DNA of 64,000 bases from Gemmataceae bacterium (GTDB lineage: Bacteria; Planctomycetota; Planctomycetia; Gemmatales; Gemmataceae), in the NCBI GenBank assembly GCA_003136315.1, contig PLDW01000518.1, positions 55,443 through 119,442 of the forward strand, in the 5' to 3' direction. Below, piece by piece: positions 38,323-48,314 of this stretch. The notes under the pieces were generated by a model. The model searched no databases. It had not been told where the DNA came from and was given only the letters and a program-made list of their open reading frames with translations. The translations under genes were made by a program, and so were the position numbers. The stretch's first letter is position 1. Each line of letters begins with the position of its first letter.

Positions 38323-39210
38323 TCATGCGGCGACCACGACGTCAGCGAACATCCCGGCATCCCTCCGAAGCCTCTCCTCGGCAATCGCAACGTACTCGGG
38401 GTTGAGTTCGATTCCGACGCAGTGCCGACCAAGACGGTCAGCGACCAGACCGGTCGTGCCCGCCCCGAAGAATGGGTCAAGCACCGTGCCCCCGGCCGGA
38501 CACCCAGCGAGAATGCATGGCTCGATCAGCTTGGGCGGGAAGGTTGCGAAGTGAGCTTGGCTGAATGGCTGGGTGGGCATCGTCCACACCGTCCGCTTGT
38601 TCCGACCCAAAAGAGTGTGGGTCCGATTGGTCGTGGGAAGTGAGACGATCGATCTCTGCACCCTCGGTTCGCGAATGGCGTTGCTATCGTAGAAATACCG
38701 CTCGAATTTACTGAGCAGGAACAGGTATTCGTGGGCCTTTGTCGGGCGATCGCAGACCGATTCTGGCATCGGATTGGTCTTGTGCCAGATGATGTCGCTG
38801 CGGAGGAACCACCCATCCTCTTGGAGGGCGAACGCGACCCGCCACGGAACCCCGATCAAGTCCTTGGTCTTCACCCCCGTCTGCTTCTTCGCATGAGCCG
38901 GCATGTGGTCGTTTCGAGACTGCTTCGGCCACCGCTTCTCGTCACGCGTGCCGCAGCCACCGTTGGCGTAACTATCCCCGAGGTTGAGCCAGAGCGTGCC
39001 GTCATCCCTGAGCACTCGCTTCACCTCGCGGAACACGGCGACCAGGTTCCTCACGAACTCGTCCGGCGTCGGCTCCAGACCGAGTTGTGCGGCATGCCCG
39101 TAATCACGGAGGCCCCAGTACGGCGGAGAGGTGACGCAGGTATGGACTGACTCGTCAGCGAGGGCCGCGAGGTGTGACTGGCAGCATCCTGTAAGAATTT
39201 GAATTGCCAT
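38323..39210 (-). CDS. Site-specific DNA methyltransferase (N4-cytosine/N6-adenine type)
   Basis: TSPPYWGLRDYG (catalytic) and DPFFGAGTTGLVADRLGRHCVGIELNPEY (SAM binding). Confidence 0.9.
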   Translation of the reverse strand: MAIQILTGCCQSHLAALADESVHTCVTSPPYWGLRDYGHAAQLGLEPTPDEFVRNLVAVFREVKRVLRDDGTLWLNLGDSYANGGCGTRDEKRWPKQSRNDHMPAHAKKQTGVKTKDLIGVPWRVAFALQEDGWFLRSDIIWHKTNPMPESVCDRPTKAHEYLFLLSKFERYFYDSNAIREPRVQRSIVSLPTTNRTHTLLGRNKRTVWTMPTQPFSQAHFATFPPKLIEPCILAGCPAGGTVLDPFFGAGTTGLVADRLGRHCVGIELNPEYVAIAEERLRRDAGMFADVVVAA

Positions 39211-39730
39211 CAGAAGCTTTTGCGCTACTGTCGCAGGAGATGATCGCTCGCCTGACACGTTTCGGGTCTGGGGAACACCAGCAGTGTTGATCGCACGGAG
39301 GCGGCCCACCCGGTTACCCCACATCGGCTCTGATATTTCAAGCATTATGCCAGATGTTTGGTGTGAGTGCCAGGTGGTGTGTGTTTCGGTGTTTCGTTGC
39401 TCGCTGGCACTCTGGCGATGGTCATCGACCATGCATACTGCGCCGGCCTGATTGTTGTCATTCCTTGCAACACGCTCAGACTTGATTCAGCAACTCAACT
39501 CTCCCTCTGCAAGCAACGCCTCGTGATGAGCCGGAACACCTGCCCTGAATCCTCTAGCGTTCCGGAGGAAGTTTGCAGCGGTCGGAGCCTGGCGGACATC
39601 ACATTTTTCTTGATAATGGCTATTTTCTTGCGTCGGCCGAGTTCCGGGAATTCCTCCGCAACTTAGGCCGAGACGACTCAGAACCGGATCGCCCTCAGCG
39701 GCACGAGTTCCATCGAGACAATGCAATCAT

Positions 39731-40017
39731 GACCCGCGATGCCTTCCTCGCCGACAGCGGCAGCGAGGAAATCAGGTCGGTCATCCGCAGCGCCCGGCCG
39801 GCGTTCGCCTTCTTTGGCCACTACCACAGCACCGGCCGCCAGGCTGACGGGGACTTCGGTCCTACGCGCGTCTACCACCTCAGCCATCTGGAACTTGACT
39901 TGCGCTGAAGAGGGGTCGGTCGGTGTGCTGACCTGAGAGGGTGGAGCCGGCAACTTCGTCTACCTTGACCCCGCCTGGCTGCGCACCGTCACGCGCCACA
40001 ACTGGAAACATCGGTAA
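39731..40017 (+). pseudogene. Duplicated 3' fragment of the metallophosphoesterase gene
   Basis: Near-identical to 35976-36264 (ADSGSEEIRSVIRSARPAFAFFGHYHSTGRQADGDFGPTRVYHLSHLEL...WLRTVTRHNWKHR) with an internal frameshift. Confidence 0.9.
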
Positions 40018-40384
40018 GGCTGCGGAACCGCCATGCCCACCACTCTCACGCAGGACCGATGGTGGACGAAGTGATGGGTTGTGCGCTGAACGCACCAGCG
40101 ACAAGCTTGTCGAGGTCCACGAGACGCCCATCACCGAGGCCATTCCTCGATTCGGTGTGGACCCTTTTCGTGGCCGACTTCCTCTCCCTCCGATCACGAT
40201 TCATGCCCACCTGAGAACCTCTACGGATCGTCACTGGAGATAGATGTTCGTCTCTCACCGATCATGGTATAGCTCCCGGATACAGGCTTTCATTCGGTAG
40301 ATGTGCTCATCTCCCGGTCCCACCCACCGCGTGCTCGCGGCGACTCGGACCCGGTGGTGCATCCCAGGTTCATTGGAGGTTCTC

Positions 40385-40750
40385 ATGGATGCGGGCGACG
40401 ACCCGCCACTTCCGACGGTTGCGCTGGCCGACATCGTGCGGCTTCGCGTGCCGTATCAGCCTGTCCGCGGACAGGATCGCCAATGTGGGCCGTTCGGGTT
40501 CGGGATCGTGGCCGAACTCCTGAACGTCCTTCCAGACGGCCAGGTGAGGAACGTCAGCCTCTACCTGTACGACCCCGCCCGGCGGGAAGTATTTATGGGA
40601 CCGAACGGCATCCCAGAATTTGTGGACTGCCACGGTTCCGAGTTCGAGTTGTACAAGCGGGCCGAGGACATGGGATACACCCCACTCGTCCCCCCACCCT
40701 TCTTCACCGATCCAGCAAATGACGAAAGGCAGGTGTCCGATGACTCGTGA
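40385..40750 (+). CDS. Hypothetical protein
   Basis: Coding-like ORF MDAGDDPPLPTVALADIVRLRVPYQPVRGQDRQCGPFGFGIVAELLNVLPDG. Confidence 0.5.
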   Translation: MDAGDDPPLPTVALADIVRLRVPYQPVRGQDRQCGPFGFGIVAELLNVLPDGQVRNVSLYLYDPARREVFMGPNGIPEFVDCHGSEFELYKRAEDMGYTPLVPPPFFTDPANDERQVSDDS

Positions 40751-40965
40751 CAGGAACAGCGACCGGCCGATCACGGCCGACCACCCGACATAAGGAACGG
40801 TTTTTCGAGGGGCGTGCGCGGTGCCACCCCGAGACCCGATTGCACCACCCGGGTCTCACCACTCAGGAGAACGCTAGTTTCGTGTGACACTCGGGAAGAG
40901 GAGGAATTTGTCCAGAGCCCCGCCCACGAGCACCCAGACTGAGATGCCGTGTCTGGCATTGGCCA

Positions 40966-41877
40966 TCAACTCCATCCCCTACCCGGATCCCATACCGCAT
41001 CGAATGTGTTGGTTCCACGCGCTGCATCAAGTGGTGGCAACACAAACCCTTCAAGCTCTATCACCACCTCGCTCAGTTCACCCACCCTCTGTCCCAACCC
41101 GCTTCGCCGCACGAAGGCTTTCCATTGCTTCTGCTTGGCGTCATCTGTTGCGAACGCTTTGGTGAGTGCGATGGGAGCCGTGGCGGGTATCACGGTTTCC
41201 CGCCTCCGGAACGTGGCGGTGATCGCATCACGCACCCGCGCGCCCTCGAACGGAAGCATTCCCGATAACACGAGCAGATCGTAGAAATCCTTCATCCGTG
41301 AGTTGGCCAGCCCGAGCTTCACCATCGCCTCGATTTTCTCCGCCACCACAGTTTCCTTCGGGTATGCTCGGAGCCTCGGCGGCTCCATGCCAAGGAGCGT
41401 CGGATACTCGACGGCTTCGGCTCCCGGTGTGATCGCATCTCCAAAGCCCACATCCACCTGGAGTGACACTCGCGCCGGCCCCAGCGTTGCTTGGAACGTA
41501 ACCCGCCTCCCGCCGTATTCGTCTTCCTCGCGGATCTGTTCGACCGACACCGAGTTGGGGTCGAAGACGAGCCCGTCGTCACCAGAGTCGCCATCGCAAA
41601 GGGCACGAAAGACCTCTGTCAGCCGTGCGTCACTATTCTCGCCAAATCCGAGGAAGTCCACATCCCGGGTCGGTCGGTGCATCTCCCCCGTCCAGAGAGC
41701 AAAGAGCATCGCTCCTTTCAACACGAAGTTGTCCACATGGTCGGAACCCGCGAGCCGGCAGAGCAGTCGCTCGACGGCGTATCGGGTGAGGAGAAGTTGG
41801 AAGTCCTCACCTGTCCTCTTGCTGATGTTCAGCAGTCGCTACTTGGACGAGGCAGCAGGATTTTTCTTCTTCGTCAT
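40966..41877 (-). pseudogene. AbiEii-like nucleotidyltransferase toxin with in-frame TAG at 41839-41841
   Basis: ATG at 41877 (ATGA overlap with antitoxin): MTKKKNPAASSK*RLLNISKRTGEDFQLLLTRYAVERLLCRLAGSDHVDNFVLKGAMLFALWTGEMHRPTRDVDFLG... Confidence 0.85.
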
Positions 41878-42482
41878 ACGAGTGACTCGATGTACGGCCG
41901 CATGACGTTTGCCATCCGGCACACCCGAGCGGCTGCCCACATCTCGCCCATTGTTGCCTTTCGCTTTCGCCAGCAGTCACGGAGCGCCTCGATCGCCACG
42001 TCGAGGCCGACCGTGTTCCGGAACTTGAAACAGTCTGCCACTGTCTTCGCCGGTGTGTAGACTCGCACGGTGACTTTCTCGATCAGGTGGGGTTCGAGAA
42101 AGTCCGTGAGTGACGGGCCAGAAAACCGCATGATTCGCAGTTTGGGTGATTCGAGTTTCGGAACCCAGGCTTTGTTTGGGAGGGCGAGCCACACCTCGTG
42201 CGGGGACTGCGTGGTGAGACCGTGGAACTGGAGGGCCGAGAGCAGGCACGCCACACCGGCAGGGACAGACCGGGTGGCCTCAGCGAGCGAATGGTGCTCG
42301 GTGACTTCCCGGTCGGGCCAGGCGTAGACCCCACGGGCCACACGCTCGATCACCCCTCGGCGGCGGAGCCGGTCCAGATAATCCGTTGGAATGTCGTGGC
42401 CTGCGAGGTCGCGAGGTCGGAGAATCCCCTTCTTCTTGACGAGTCGGATGGCTTCTTTCAGCTTGGTCGTGGGAACCGGCAC
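41874..42482 (-). CDS. AbiEi-like antitoxin
   Basis: ILRPRDLAGHDIPTDYLDRLRRRGVIERVARGVYAWPDREVTEHHSLAEATRSVPAGVACLLSALQFHGLTTQSPHEVWLALP. Confidence 0.85.
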   Translation of the reverse strand: MPVPTTKLKEAIRLVKKKGILRPRDLAGHDIPTDYLDRLRRRGVIERVARGVYAWPDREVTEHHSLAEATRSVPAGVACLLSALQFHGLTTQSPHEVWLALPNKAWVPKLESPKLRIMRFSGPSLTDFLEPHLIEKVTVRVYTPAKTVADCFKFRNTVGLDVAIEALRDCWRKRKATMGEMWAAARVCRMANVMRPYIESLV

Positions 42483-43278
42483 GGCAATAAAACCTCGGTA
42501 TTTAAGGATAGCTACCGAGGAATTGTTGCACGACTCCGCTCTTCTAGCAAGTGGAACCGTGGACCCCTGGATGCTTGGTGGTGCAAAATCCTACGAGAAA
42601 CTTGAAGGCTTCGGCTTCATATGCTCGGCCCGGAATGGGAATAGATCGCACCCGCGACGGCGAAGCCTGGCATCCGTGCCGAAGAGCGTCGCCATCCTGG
42701 CGACGGGATTTTCCGAGGCATGACTCCGGTGTTCGATGGCCGGGGATGGGCGTGGTGACGGGTGTTTCTCAGGGCACACGCCGTCAAGGCCCGAACCGTC
42801 TCGCCAAAATGCACGAAGAACCGTGAGGGCTAAACGTGGCTCCGGTAGCGCAGGCCTACCGGAGCCCGACACTGCATCCATCGACGCACCGTCGGCCCGG
42901 CTATCCCTTGGTTGGTTGCGTCCCCGCAGAGCCCACCTCCGTTTCACCGGGCCAAGCAACGATAGCTCGATCGTCCAAATCGGACAATTGACACCGAATG
43001 GGGGGAGGGGCGTTGCTCTGTAGACCAGGTTTGCTCGGTCCACGGCGGCGGTTCAAATCACCCCATTCGTCGCAGGCATCCAATGAACTGGCGCTTCGCG
43101 ATGACCTTCAGCCGAAACCACGTCGGTGTGTCGGACCGAAGCGGGAAAGCTAATCTTGGCACCCTGTCTCGGAACCCGGCATTGTTTCGTCGCGGTCAGA
43201 AGTTGTGGATAGCGGATCATTGCGGACCTGAGTAATTGTCACTCTGCGTCGCGTCGCGCATCAGGTAGCACCGACACC

Positions 43279-43779
43279 TCACCCGTTGGAAGATCTGGCC
43301 CGGATCTTCGTGGACGGCCGCTGGCGCATGCCTTCCGCCTGAAGCAACTGCGCTTGCTGGACGCCCGAGAGAAGGTCAGCAGTGACCGACACCACCACTA
43401 CCTCAAAGTGGAACTCGCGAACGACCGCGGAGCACCACGATTTTCCACAGAGGAAAGACCGCGCCGGCTCGTCAACGACACAGATGATTTTGCGCCATGC
43501 CCCGCCGAGGGCGTGCTCGATCGCAAGGAGCTTCAGCATGTCCTTGGCAAGCTTCTTTTTCTGCCCGTCCTTCATGCTCCCGACGTGAGCGAAGAACTCA
43601 CACAAAACCTTTGCCTGCTGGTCCATACCGTCAATGCGGAATTGAGTGCCGTCCTCCAGCCGAATCTCCTCGGGCTCTAATCGCACCTGTAACTCGGTGC
43701 CGACCAGAGAGAGGCAAAATAGTTCGGCCGCTGACTGGACAGAGGAATCGGAAAGGTGCTTTGGCATTGTGTTCTTCAC
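43279..43779 (-). CDS. Possible PD-(D/E)XK-like hypothetical protein
   Basis: LCEFFAHVGSMKDGQKKKLAKDMLKLLAIEHAL...KSWCSAVVREFHFEVVVVSV resembles restriction-fold families. Confidence 0.5.
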   Translation of the reverse strand: MKNTMPKHLSDSSVQSAAELFCLSLVGTELQVRLEPEEIRLEDGTQFRIDGMDQQAKVLCEFFAHVGSMKDGQKKKLAKDMLKLLAIEHALGGAWRKIICVVDEPARSFLCGKSWCSAVVREFHFEVVVVSVTADLLSGVQQAQLLQAEGMRQRPSTKIRARSSNG

Positions 43780-43784
43780 GGTTG

Positions 43785-44432
43785 TTACTCGACCCAGACG
43801 GGGAGGGCGTCCGCGTTCGCAAGCACGATGCGCGCCACCTCGCCGCCGCAGACGTCAAAGTAATTCGCCCCTTCCCGGCCGCAGAACTGGTTGTGGCTCG
43901 CAAGGAAGTTGCCGGCGGAGATGCTGATGTGCAGCAGGGGGAAGACATTTACGGCCAGGACGTCAAAGAGCGGCAATCGCTCCCTAAAGGCCTGCCCAAG
44001 CGTCCTGGCCCCCCAGTAATCGTAGCGCCGCATGGGTTCCTGCCCGAGGGCTCGGCGGGCAAACTCGTAAGCGAACGCCCCGAAGGAGAACAGGAACACC
44101 GGCTTGTGCTGCCCCAAGAGGTGAGACAAAGCGGTCACCTCGGCGTTGACCTCGATCGGCCAATCGACGTCCCGGTCTCGGGGCTTATCCTTTGCCTTTT
44201 CGATGGCGTTGCGGATGTGGAGGGCTGACGTGTCGATCCGGCCACGCCGGGCGCGGAACACCTTATCCTGCACCACGTCGGCCACGGAAGTCCAGATGTT
44301 GTGCCGCGCAGAGTGGCGGGGGTCGAGAGGCGTCTCCAGGCGGTCTTCCCACTCCTCGGGGTTCGAGTCACCGAGGAGCCAGATGGGGAAGTTCCTCGTG
44401 CCGACTTCACGTTGCATCGTGTTCACCTCCAC
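43785..44432 (-). CDS. Hypothetical partner of 43279
   Basis: Coding-like 215 aa ORF immediately upstream on the same strand. Confidence 0.55.
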   Translation of the reverse strand: MEVNTMQREVGTRNFPIWLLGDSNPEEWEDRLETPLDPRHSARHNIWTSVADVVQDKVFRARRGRIDTSALHIRNAIEKAKDKPRDRDVDWPIEVNAEVTALSHLLGQHKPVFLFSFGAFAYEFARRALGQEPMRRYDYWGARTLGQAFRERLPLFDVLAVNVFPLLHISISAGNFLASHNQFCGREGANYFDVCGGEVARIVLANADALPVWVE

Positions 44433-44618
44433 CCCATTCTAGCTGGCGGGACACAGGCGGACATCGCGGTGTCCCCCCGGTTGTCTCCGAGAAGGGGTTG
44501 CGCGCTTCGGTCACATCGACCGACGCGTCGAGCGGCACTCGGAACTGAACTCACAGAGGTCGTGTAGCCAGGTCACAGTGGGACAGATGCAGACCGGTTG
44601 ATTTCGGTCGGCTTCCCT

Positions 44619-45248
44619 TCACTCTTTCCCCCGTTTCGCTTCCCCGAAAACCGTCCCTATTCGTCTGCGCAGGCGTAGACACGAGAGCGGAACGCGGTCG
44701 AGGCCGGCCTCCCGCCTCGCCCGATTGATCGTCCCGAGCAAGCCGAGCATCTGGCGGCGAATCGGAGCATAAGGCTCATACGGGAGTGACCCGAGTTCAT
44801 CGGCCAGCACCGCGACCGGCCGCCGGGTGGCAATCCCCCGGAAGTAGGCTTTGAGGTCACGATACTCGTTCTGCTCGATCCGGACCGACACACGCCCTGC
44901 CCGGACGCTGATCGAATACCCCTCAACCTTGAGTGGCTCACGCCGCACGTCTCGGATCTGACCCGCCTCAGCGGTGAAGAACGGGTGTGTCCCGTGGGTG
45001 GCCAGGAGCACGAACACGCCCCGAAACCGGAGATAGTGGAGGTTCGCCTTCCCCGCCTGCTTCCGCCTCGCCCGAACGTATTTCGAGCAGTCGATGCCGT
45101 AACGCCCGATGAGCTTCGCATCCACGGCCCGGGGATCCTTGGCCTGCGGAACCTGGCCGAGGACATAGAAGACGTACCCGTTCGCCACGTAGCTCACGGC
45201 CAGTTGCTGAATGAACCCTGGGAGGGAAAGTGCTTCGCAGCGGTACAT
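44619..45248 (-). CDS. Small basic hypothetical protein
   Basis: MYRCEALSLPGFIQQLAVSYVANGYVFYVLGQVPQAKDPRAVDAKLIGRYGIDCSKYVRARRKQAGKANLHYLRFRGVFVLLATHG...; the longer track ORF (to 46037) looks non-coding upstream. Confidence 0.7.
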   Translation of the reverse strand: MYRCEALSLPGFIQQLAVSYVANGYVFYVLGQVPQAKDPRAVDAKLIGRYGIDCSKYVRARRKQAGKANLHYLRFRGVFVLLATHGTHPFFTAEAGQIRDVRREPLKVEGYSISVRAGRVSVRIEQNEYRDLKAYFRGIATRRPVAVLADELGSLPYEPYAPIRRQMLGLLGTINRARREAGLDRVPLSCLRLRRRIGTVFGEAKRGKE

Positions 45249-46625
45249 ACCCGGTTCGGGTGACAGATCGACCCGTGTCCTACACCGTCGATCACCCGGC
45301 CGGAAATTCGGGCAAGCCCGCGAAATGCTCCCCAAGTGGGGGCGGTGTTTGTCGGCACACCGCCCGGAAGCCGTCCCTTGCGCGGAACCCTGTTCGGCGC
45401 TCGCCGCTGCTCGGACCCCTGCCCCTGCTGTATTCAGGAGTTGCAGTTGCCCTTTACTGGCGGTTGCGCCAACCGGAACCTCTGGCGGACCTCGGATACA
45501 CCCCGAGCGTCCGCCGTCCGTTCGCCGCCAAACGACTCCCCACCTCCCGATGGAGACTTGTTTGGCCGCAGATACGCCCTGCCAAGGGAAGGGCATCCAT
45601 GCCCCACGATCATCGAGACAAGAATCACCCGTCAGGGCTTTCGTCGTGGCTCGCACCCGGCACCACCCGGACACGCCAACGGAGCGAGCACTGCCTTGCC
45701 CCCTCCCCGCCCGGCTCCCGCCGGCTCCTACTTGCCCCCCGCTCCCAGTCCTCGGCATTTGAATCACCCGGAGACCACTCCGGGCACCGGGGGGACCACC
45801 CCCGGCCGCCGAGCACCTTCCCAGGTTAGTGTCGAACGTCCTTCCGCCAGTCACGTTGCTAGGGTTTGGACCCAGAGCCAGATGGTGTGCCGCGCGTTCC
45901 CGCGCAGACACTGTTTGCAGCCGCCCGGTATTCCGGGCGACCGATTTCTGGGGGCCGAATACAGAAGCGCCCCCGTACCCCTCCACCTGGCCTTTTCGCG
46001 GTTCGGCCTCGCGTCTCTGGACGGAACTGACCGGCAAGCCCTTGCAGGCCTCTCGTGGTTGAGCTGTTCATGGCCCCCGGATTTGCCGGAGGACCCCGGG
46101 CCAGGTCATGGCCCGGTCCCAACTGTTGCCAGCCGGGAACTCCCCACGCCGGCACGGTTGAACGGACCTGACGGGACTTCCACCCGAATTGCCGCACCTG
46201 GCGGCTGTGGTCCGAACCCCCGCGGTGGGATTGTGTCGGCAAATACCGACGGCACCCACTTCACTCGACACGGCCCTCCGCAGGATAACGCTGCGGCGGG
46301 TCTGTCCCTGTCGCCCTGTTTCGCACTTCGCCATCGGATAGAACGCCGGGATTCCTCCCCTGGGTTTCGCCTCTGCCCTACGACGGCAGCGGCCCCGGGG
46401 GCACTACACCGACGAGCCTCCGTCGCACCGGACGAACACGTCACCGCGTATCCGGCGCTACGGGCCTCGGCACCTCTTGCGGCTGGTGAAGCCGTCCCCT
46501 TCGTTCCGCTGGTGAGGCGAAACTTCCGGGTGGTGCCGCCCGTCTCGATGACCGTCCGTAACGCTCCACGTTATTCAGACAGCCGCAGCGTTTCCGCTGC
46601 TGACAGGCGGAGCATCGCACGATGA
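45249..46625 (-). ncRNA. Candidate large structured non-coding region upstream of the 44619 protein
   Basis: About 1.4 kb without convincing protein signal; many stems, e.g. GCCCGGAATACCGGGC, CCGCAG..CTGCGG, and tandem hairpins with GTGGTC loops near 45771-45815. Confidence 0.35.
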
Positions 46626-46807
46626 CGGGGGAGTACACACCGGGGAAAGTGAGGGTCACCGCCGAGCAGCCGACCAGAGGAACCAGAACAGCCACAGGGT
46701 CACGAGCCAGCCGAGTAATCGGGGGAAGGCCACGAGCATCGCACCAATGAACAGAAAGATCGGGTTCATATCGGCGTCAGCGACATCGCTCCCCATCGTG
46801 CAAGCGT

Positions 46808-46970
46808 ATTGAACCGACGTAGCACGATCGGTCGGCCAGTTCCACAGGATCTGCCTCCGGTCCGACCCGGATTTTCCGTGTCGAACCGGCGGCCCAACTG
46901 CCGCCGTTCTCTGAGTCGGGCTCAACAGTTAGCCAGGAATTGCCCGTGGCAATCCGGCCTAGAGTCTGTT
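46808..46970 (+). repeat. Copy of the repA-parA intergenic region
   Basis: Shares TTGAACCGAsGTAGCACGAyCGG, GACCCGGATTTTCC and GAGTCGGGCTCAACAGTTAGCCrGGAATTGCCCGTGGCAATCCGG with 50799-50960. Confidence 0.85.
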
Positions 46971-46990
46971 ATGAACCTAAGGCAGTTGCC

Positions 46991-47440
46991 TCACAGACTC
47001 GCCCCGGCCAGCGCCTCCTCGATCTGGTCGAGGTGGCCCTCCCGGTGCGAACCCCGGTCCAGGTTCGGGCGGTCGGGACGTGCCAGGGCCGTGTCCACGA
47101 CCTCGTCGGGTACGGTCAGCAGGAACGCATCGACTTCCTCGGCCGACTTCAAAGCGATCTCGGCAGCCCTGTCCGGCGGGATCGTCTCCAAAAACGGTAG
47201 CAGCACCTCGTTGAACACCTCGCCATCGTAACCCCCGTTACACCAGTTGCCCGCTGCCCACCGCCGCATCAGGCACAGCCGCTGGCGGTCCCAGAAGGCG
47301 ATGTGGGCGAGGGCGACGGCAACCGTCCACCCGTTGGGCAGCCGCACGGCGAGCATGGATGCGTCGAGGCGGCCGACCAGTTTTCGCAGCCGCTCTGTCT
47401 GGGCGCGGTTGCTCTCGGCGAAGGCAGGTGACACTGGCAT
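46991..47440 (-). CDS. DinB-superfamily/mycothiol-dependent isomerase-like protein
   Basis: AQTERLRKLVGRLDASMLAVRLPNGWTVAVALAHIAFWDRQRLCLMRRWAAG. Confidence 0.75.
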   Translation of the reverse strand: MPVSPAFAESNRAQTERLRKLVGRLDASMLAVRLPNGWTVAVALAHIAFWDRQRLCLMRRWAAGNWCNGGYDGEVFNEVLLPFLETIPPDRAAEIALKSAEEVDAFLLTVPDEVVDTALARPDRPNLDRGSHREGHLDQIEEALAGASL

Positions 47441-47476
47441 ACAACACCTCCTGAGTAAGGAGATAGCACAGACCGT

Positions 47477-47863
47477 TCATCCCTCTGCCACCGGCTGCGT
47501 GAAGCAGTAGCAGTACCCGTTCTCGGCCTCGCGGAGGAAGAACACGCGGTACTTCTTCCCGTCCCACTCATCCACCCGGATGCCGCCGAGGTCGAGGCCG
47601 CGACCGTCCAGCTCCGCCCGCATGGCGTCGAGGTCGGCCACCGCTATCGCGAATGACCCGGCCTCCCCCGGCTTGTGGTCCGGCTTCCTGACCAGCCCGA
47701 TCCTCGCGTCGTCCCGCTGGAGGGTCGCCGCTGCATCGTCCCGATCCACGACGGTGAAGCCGAGCACGGTGCGGTAGAACTCCACCGCTGGAGCGATGGC
47801 CTTCACGGGGAGGGCGGACAGGTCCTCGCCGGAGATCGGGTACACGCCGTTGAGCTGCTTCAT
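47477..47863 (-). CDS. VOC/glyoxalase family protein
   Basis: VEFYRTVLGFTVVDRDDAAATLQRDDARIGLVRKPDHKPGEAGSFAIAVADLDAMRAELDGRGLDLGGI. Confidence 0.85.
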   Translation of the reverse strand: MKQLNGVYPISGEDLSALPVKAIAPAVEFYRTVLGFTVVDRDDAAATLQRDDARIGLVRKPDHKPGEAGSFAIAVADLDAMRAELDGRGLDLGGIRVDEWDGKKYRVFFLREAENGYCYCFTQPVAEG

Positions 47864-47906
47864 GACCATCTCCTTTGAAGGCCGATTTCCAGCGCGGGCC
47901 CGCCGT

Positions 47907-48278
47907 TCAGGAGATCGGCTCCAGGACCATCCGGCCATACGCGATGAACGCCATGAGGAGGCCCAGCACGCCGCTCAAGATAATGGGCGTGATCTCGCGG
48001 TACTTGGCATGCACCCAGACGAACACGAGGCTCTCGATCGCCAAGACCGTGGCGGCTACCACCGTGAGCACCGGCTGCCAATGGAAGGCAGCGGGGACGA
48101 TCAGCCCGACCGTACAGATGAGTTCGAAGACGCCGAGGGCCAGCCAGGCTTTCCGCGGCAACGCACCAAAGGACGGGACCCCTTCGCTTACCTTGTCGAA
48201 CATGAAGACCTTCATGCAGCCCGACGCTCCATACAGGAGCGCGGCCAGCACCTGCAGAGCCCACAACAGGATGTTCAT
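47907..48278 (-). CDS. DoxX-like membrane protein
   Basis: WALQVLAALLYGASGCMKVFMFDKVSEGVPSFGALPRKAWLALGVFELICTVGLIVPAAFHW. Confidence 0.8.
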   Translation of the reverse strand: MNILLWALQVLAALLYGASGCMKVFMFDKVSEGVPSFGALPRKAWLALGVFELICTVGLIVPAAFHWQPVLTVVAATVLAIESLVFVWVHAKYREITPIILSGVLGLLMAFIAYGRMVLEPIS

Positions 48279-48314
48279 TGTGTCCCTCCTCCCGGTTGCC
48301 TCGGTCGATCACGC

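Noticed and set aside
38323-39210. Complete restriction-modification system
   Set aside because: No restriction enzyme gene was recognised next to the methyltransferase.
42587-42870. HEARO/omega RNA of an IscB-type system
   Set aside because: No IscB/TnpB-type protein is present nearby and I could not match the RNA consensus from memory.
42995-43075. Canonical tRNA gene
   Set aside because: T-stem and anticodon arm do not pair properly; only the acceptor/T-loop resemblance remains. Left as a weak finding.
45336-46625. 429-aa plus-strand ORF, and upstream part of the 44619-46037 minus ORF
   Set aside because: Pro/Arg/Gly-rich without domain character, and several frames are open at once. 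Better explained as stop-poor structured non-coding sequence.
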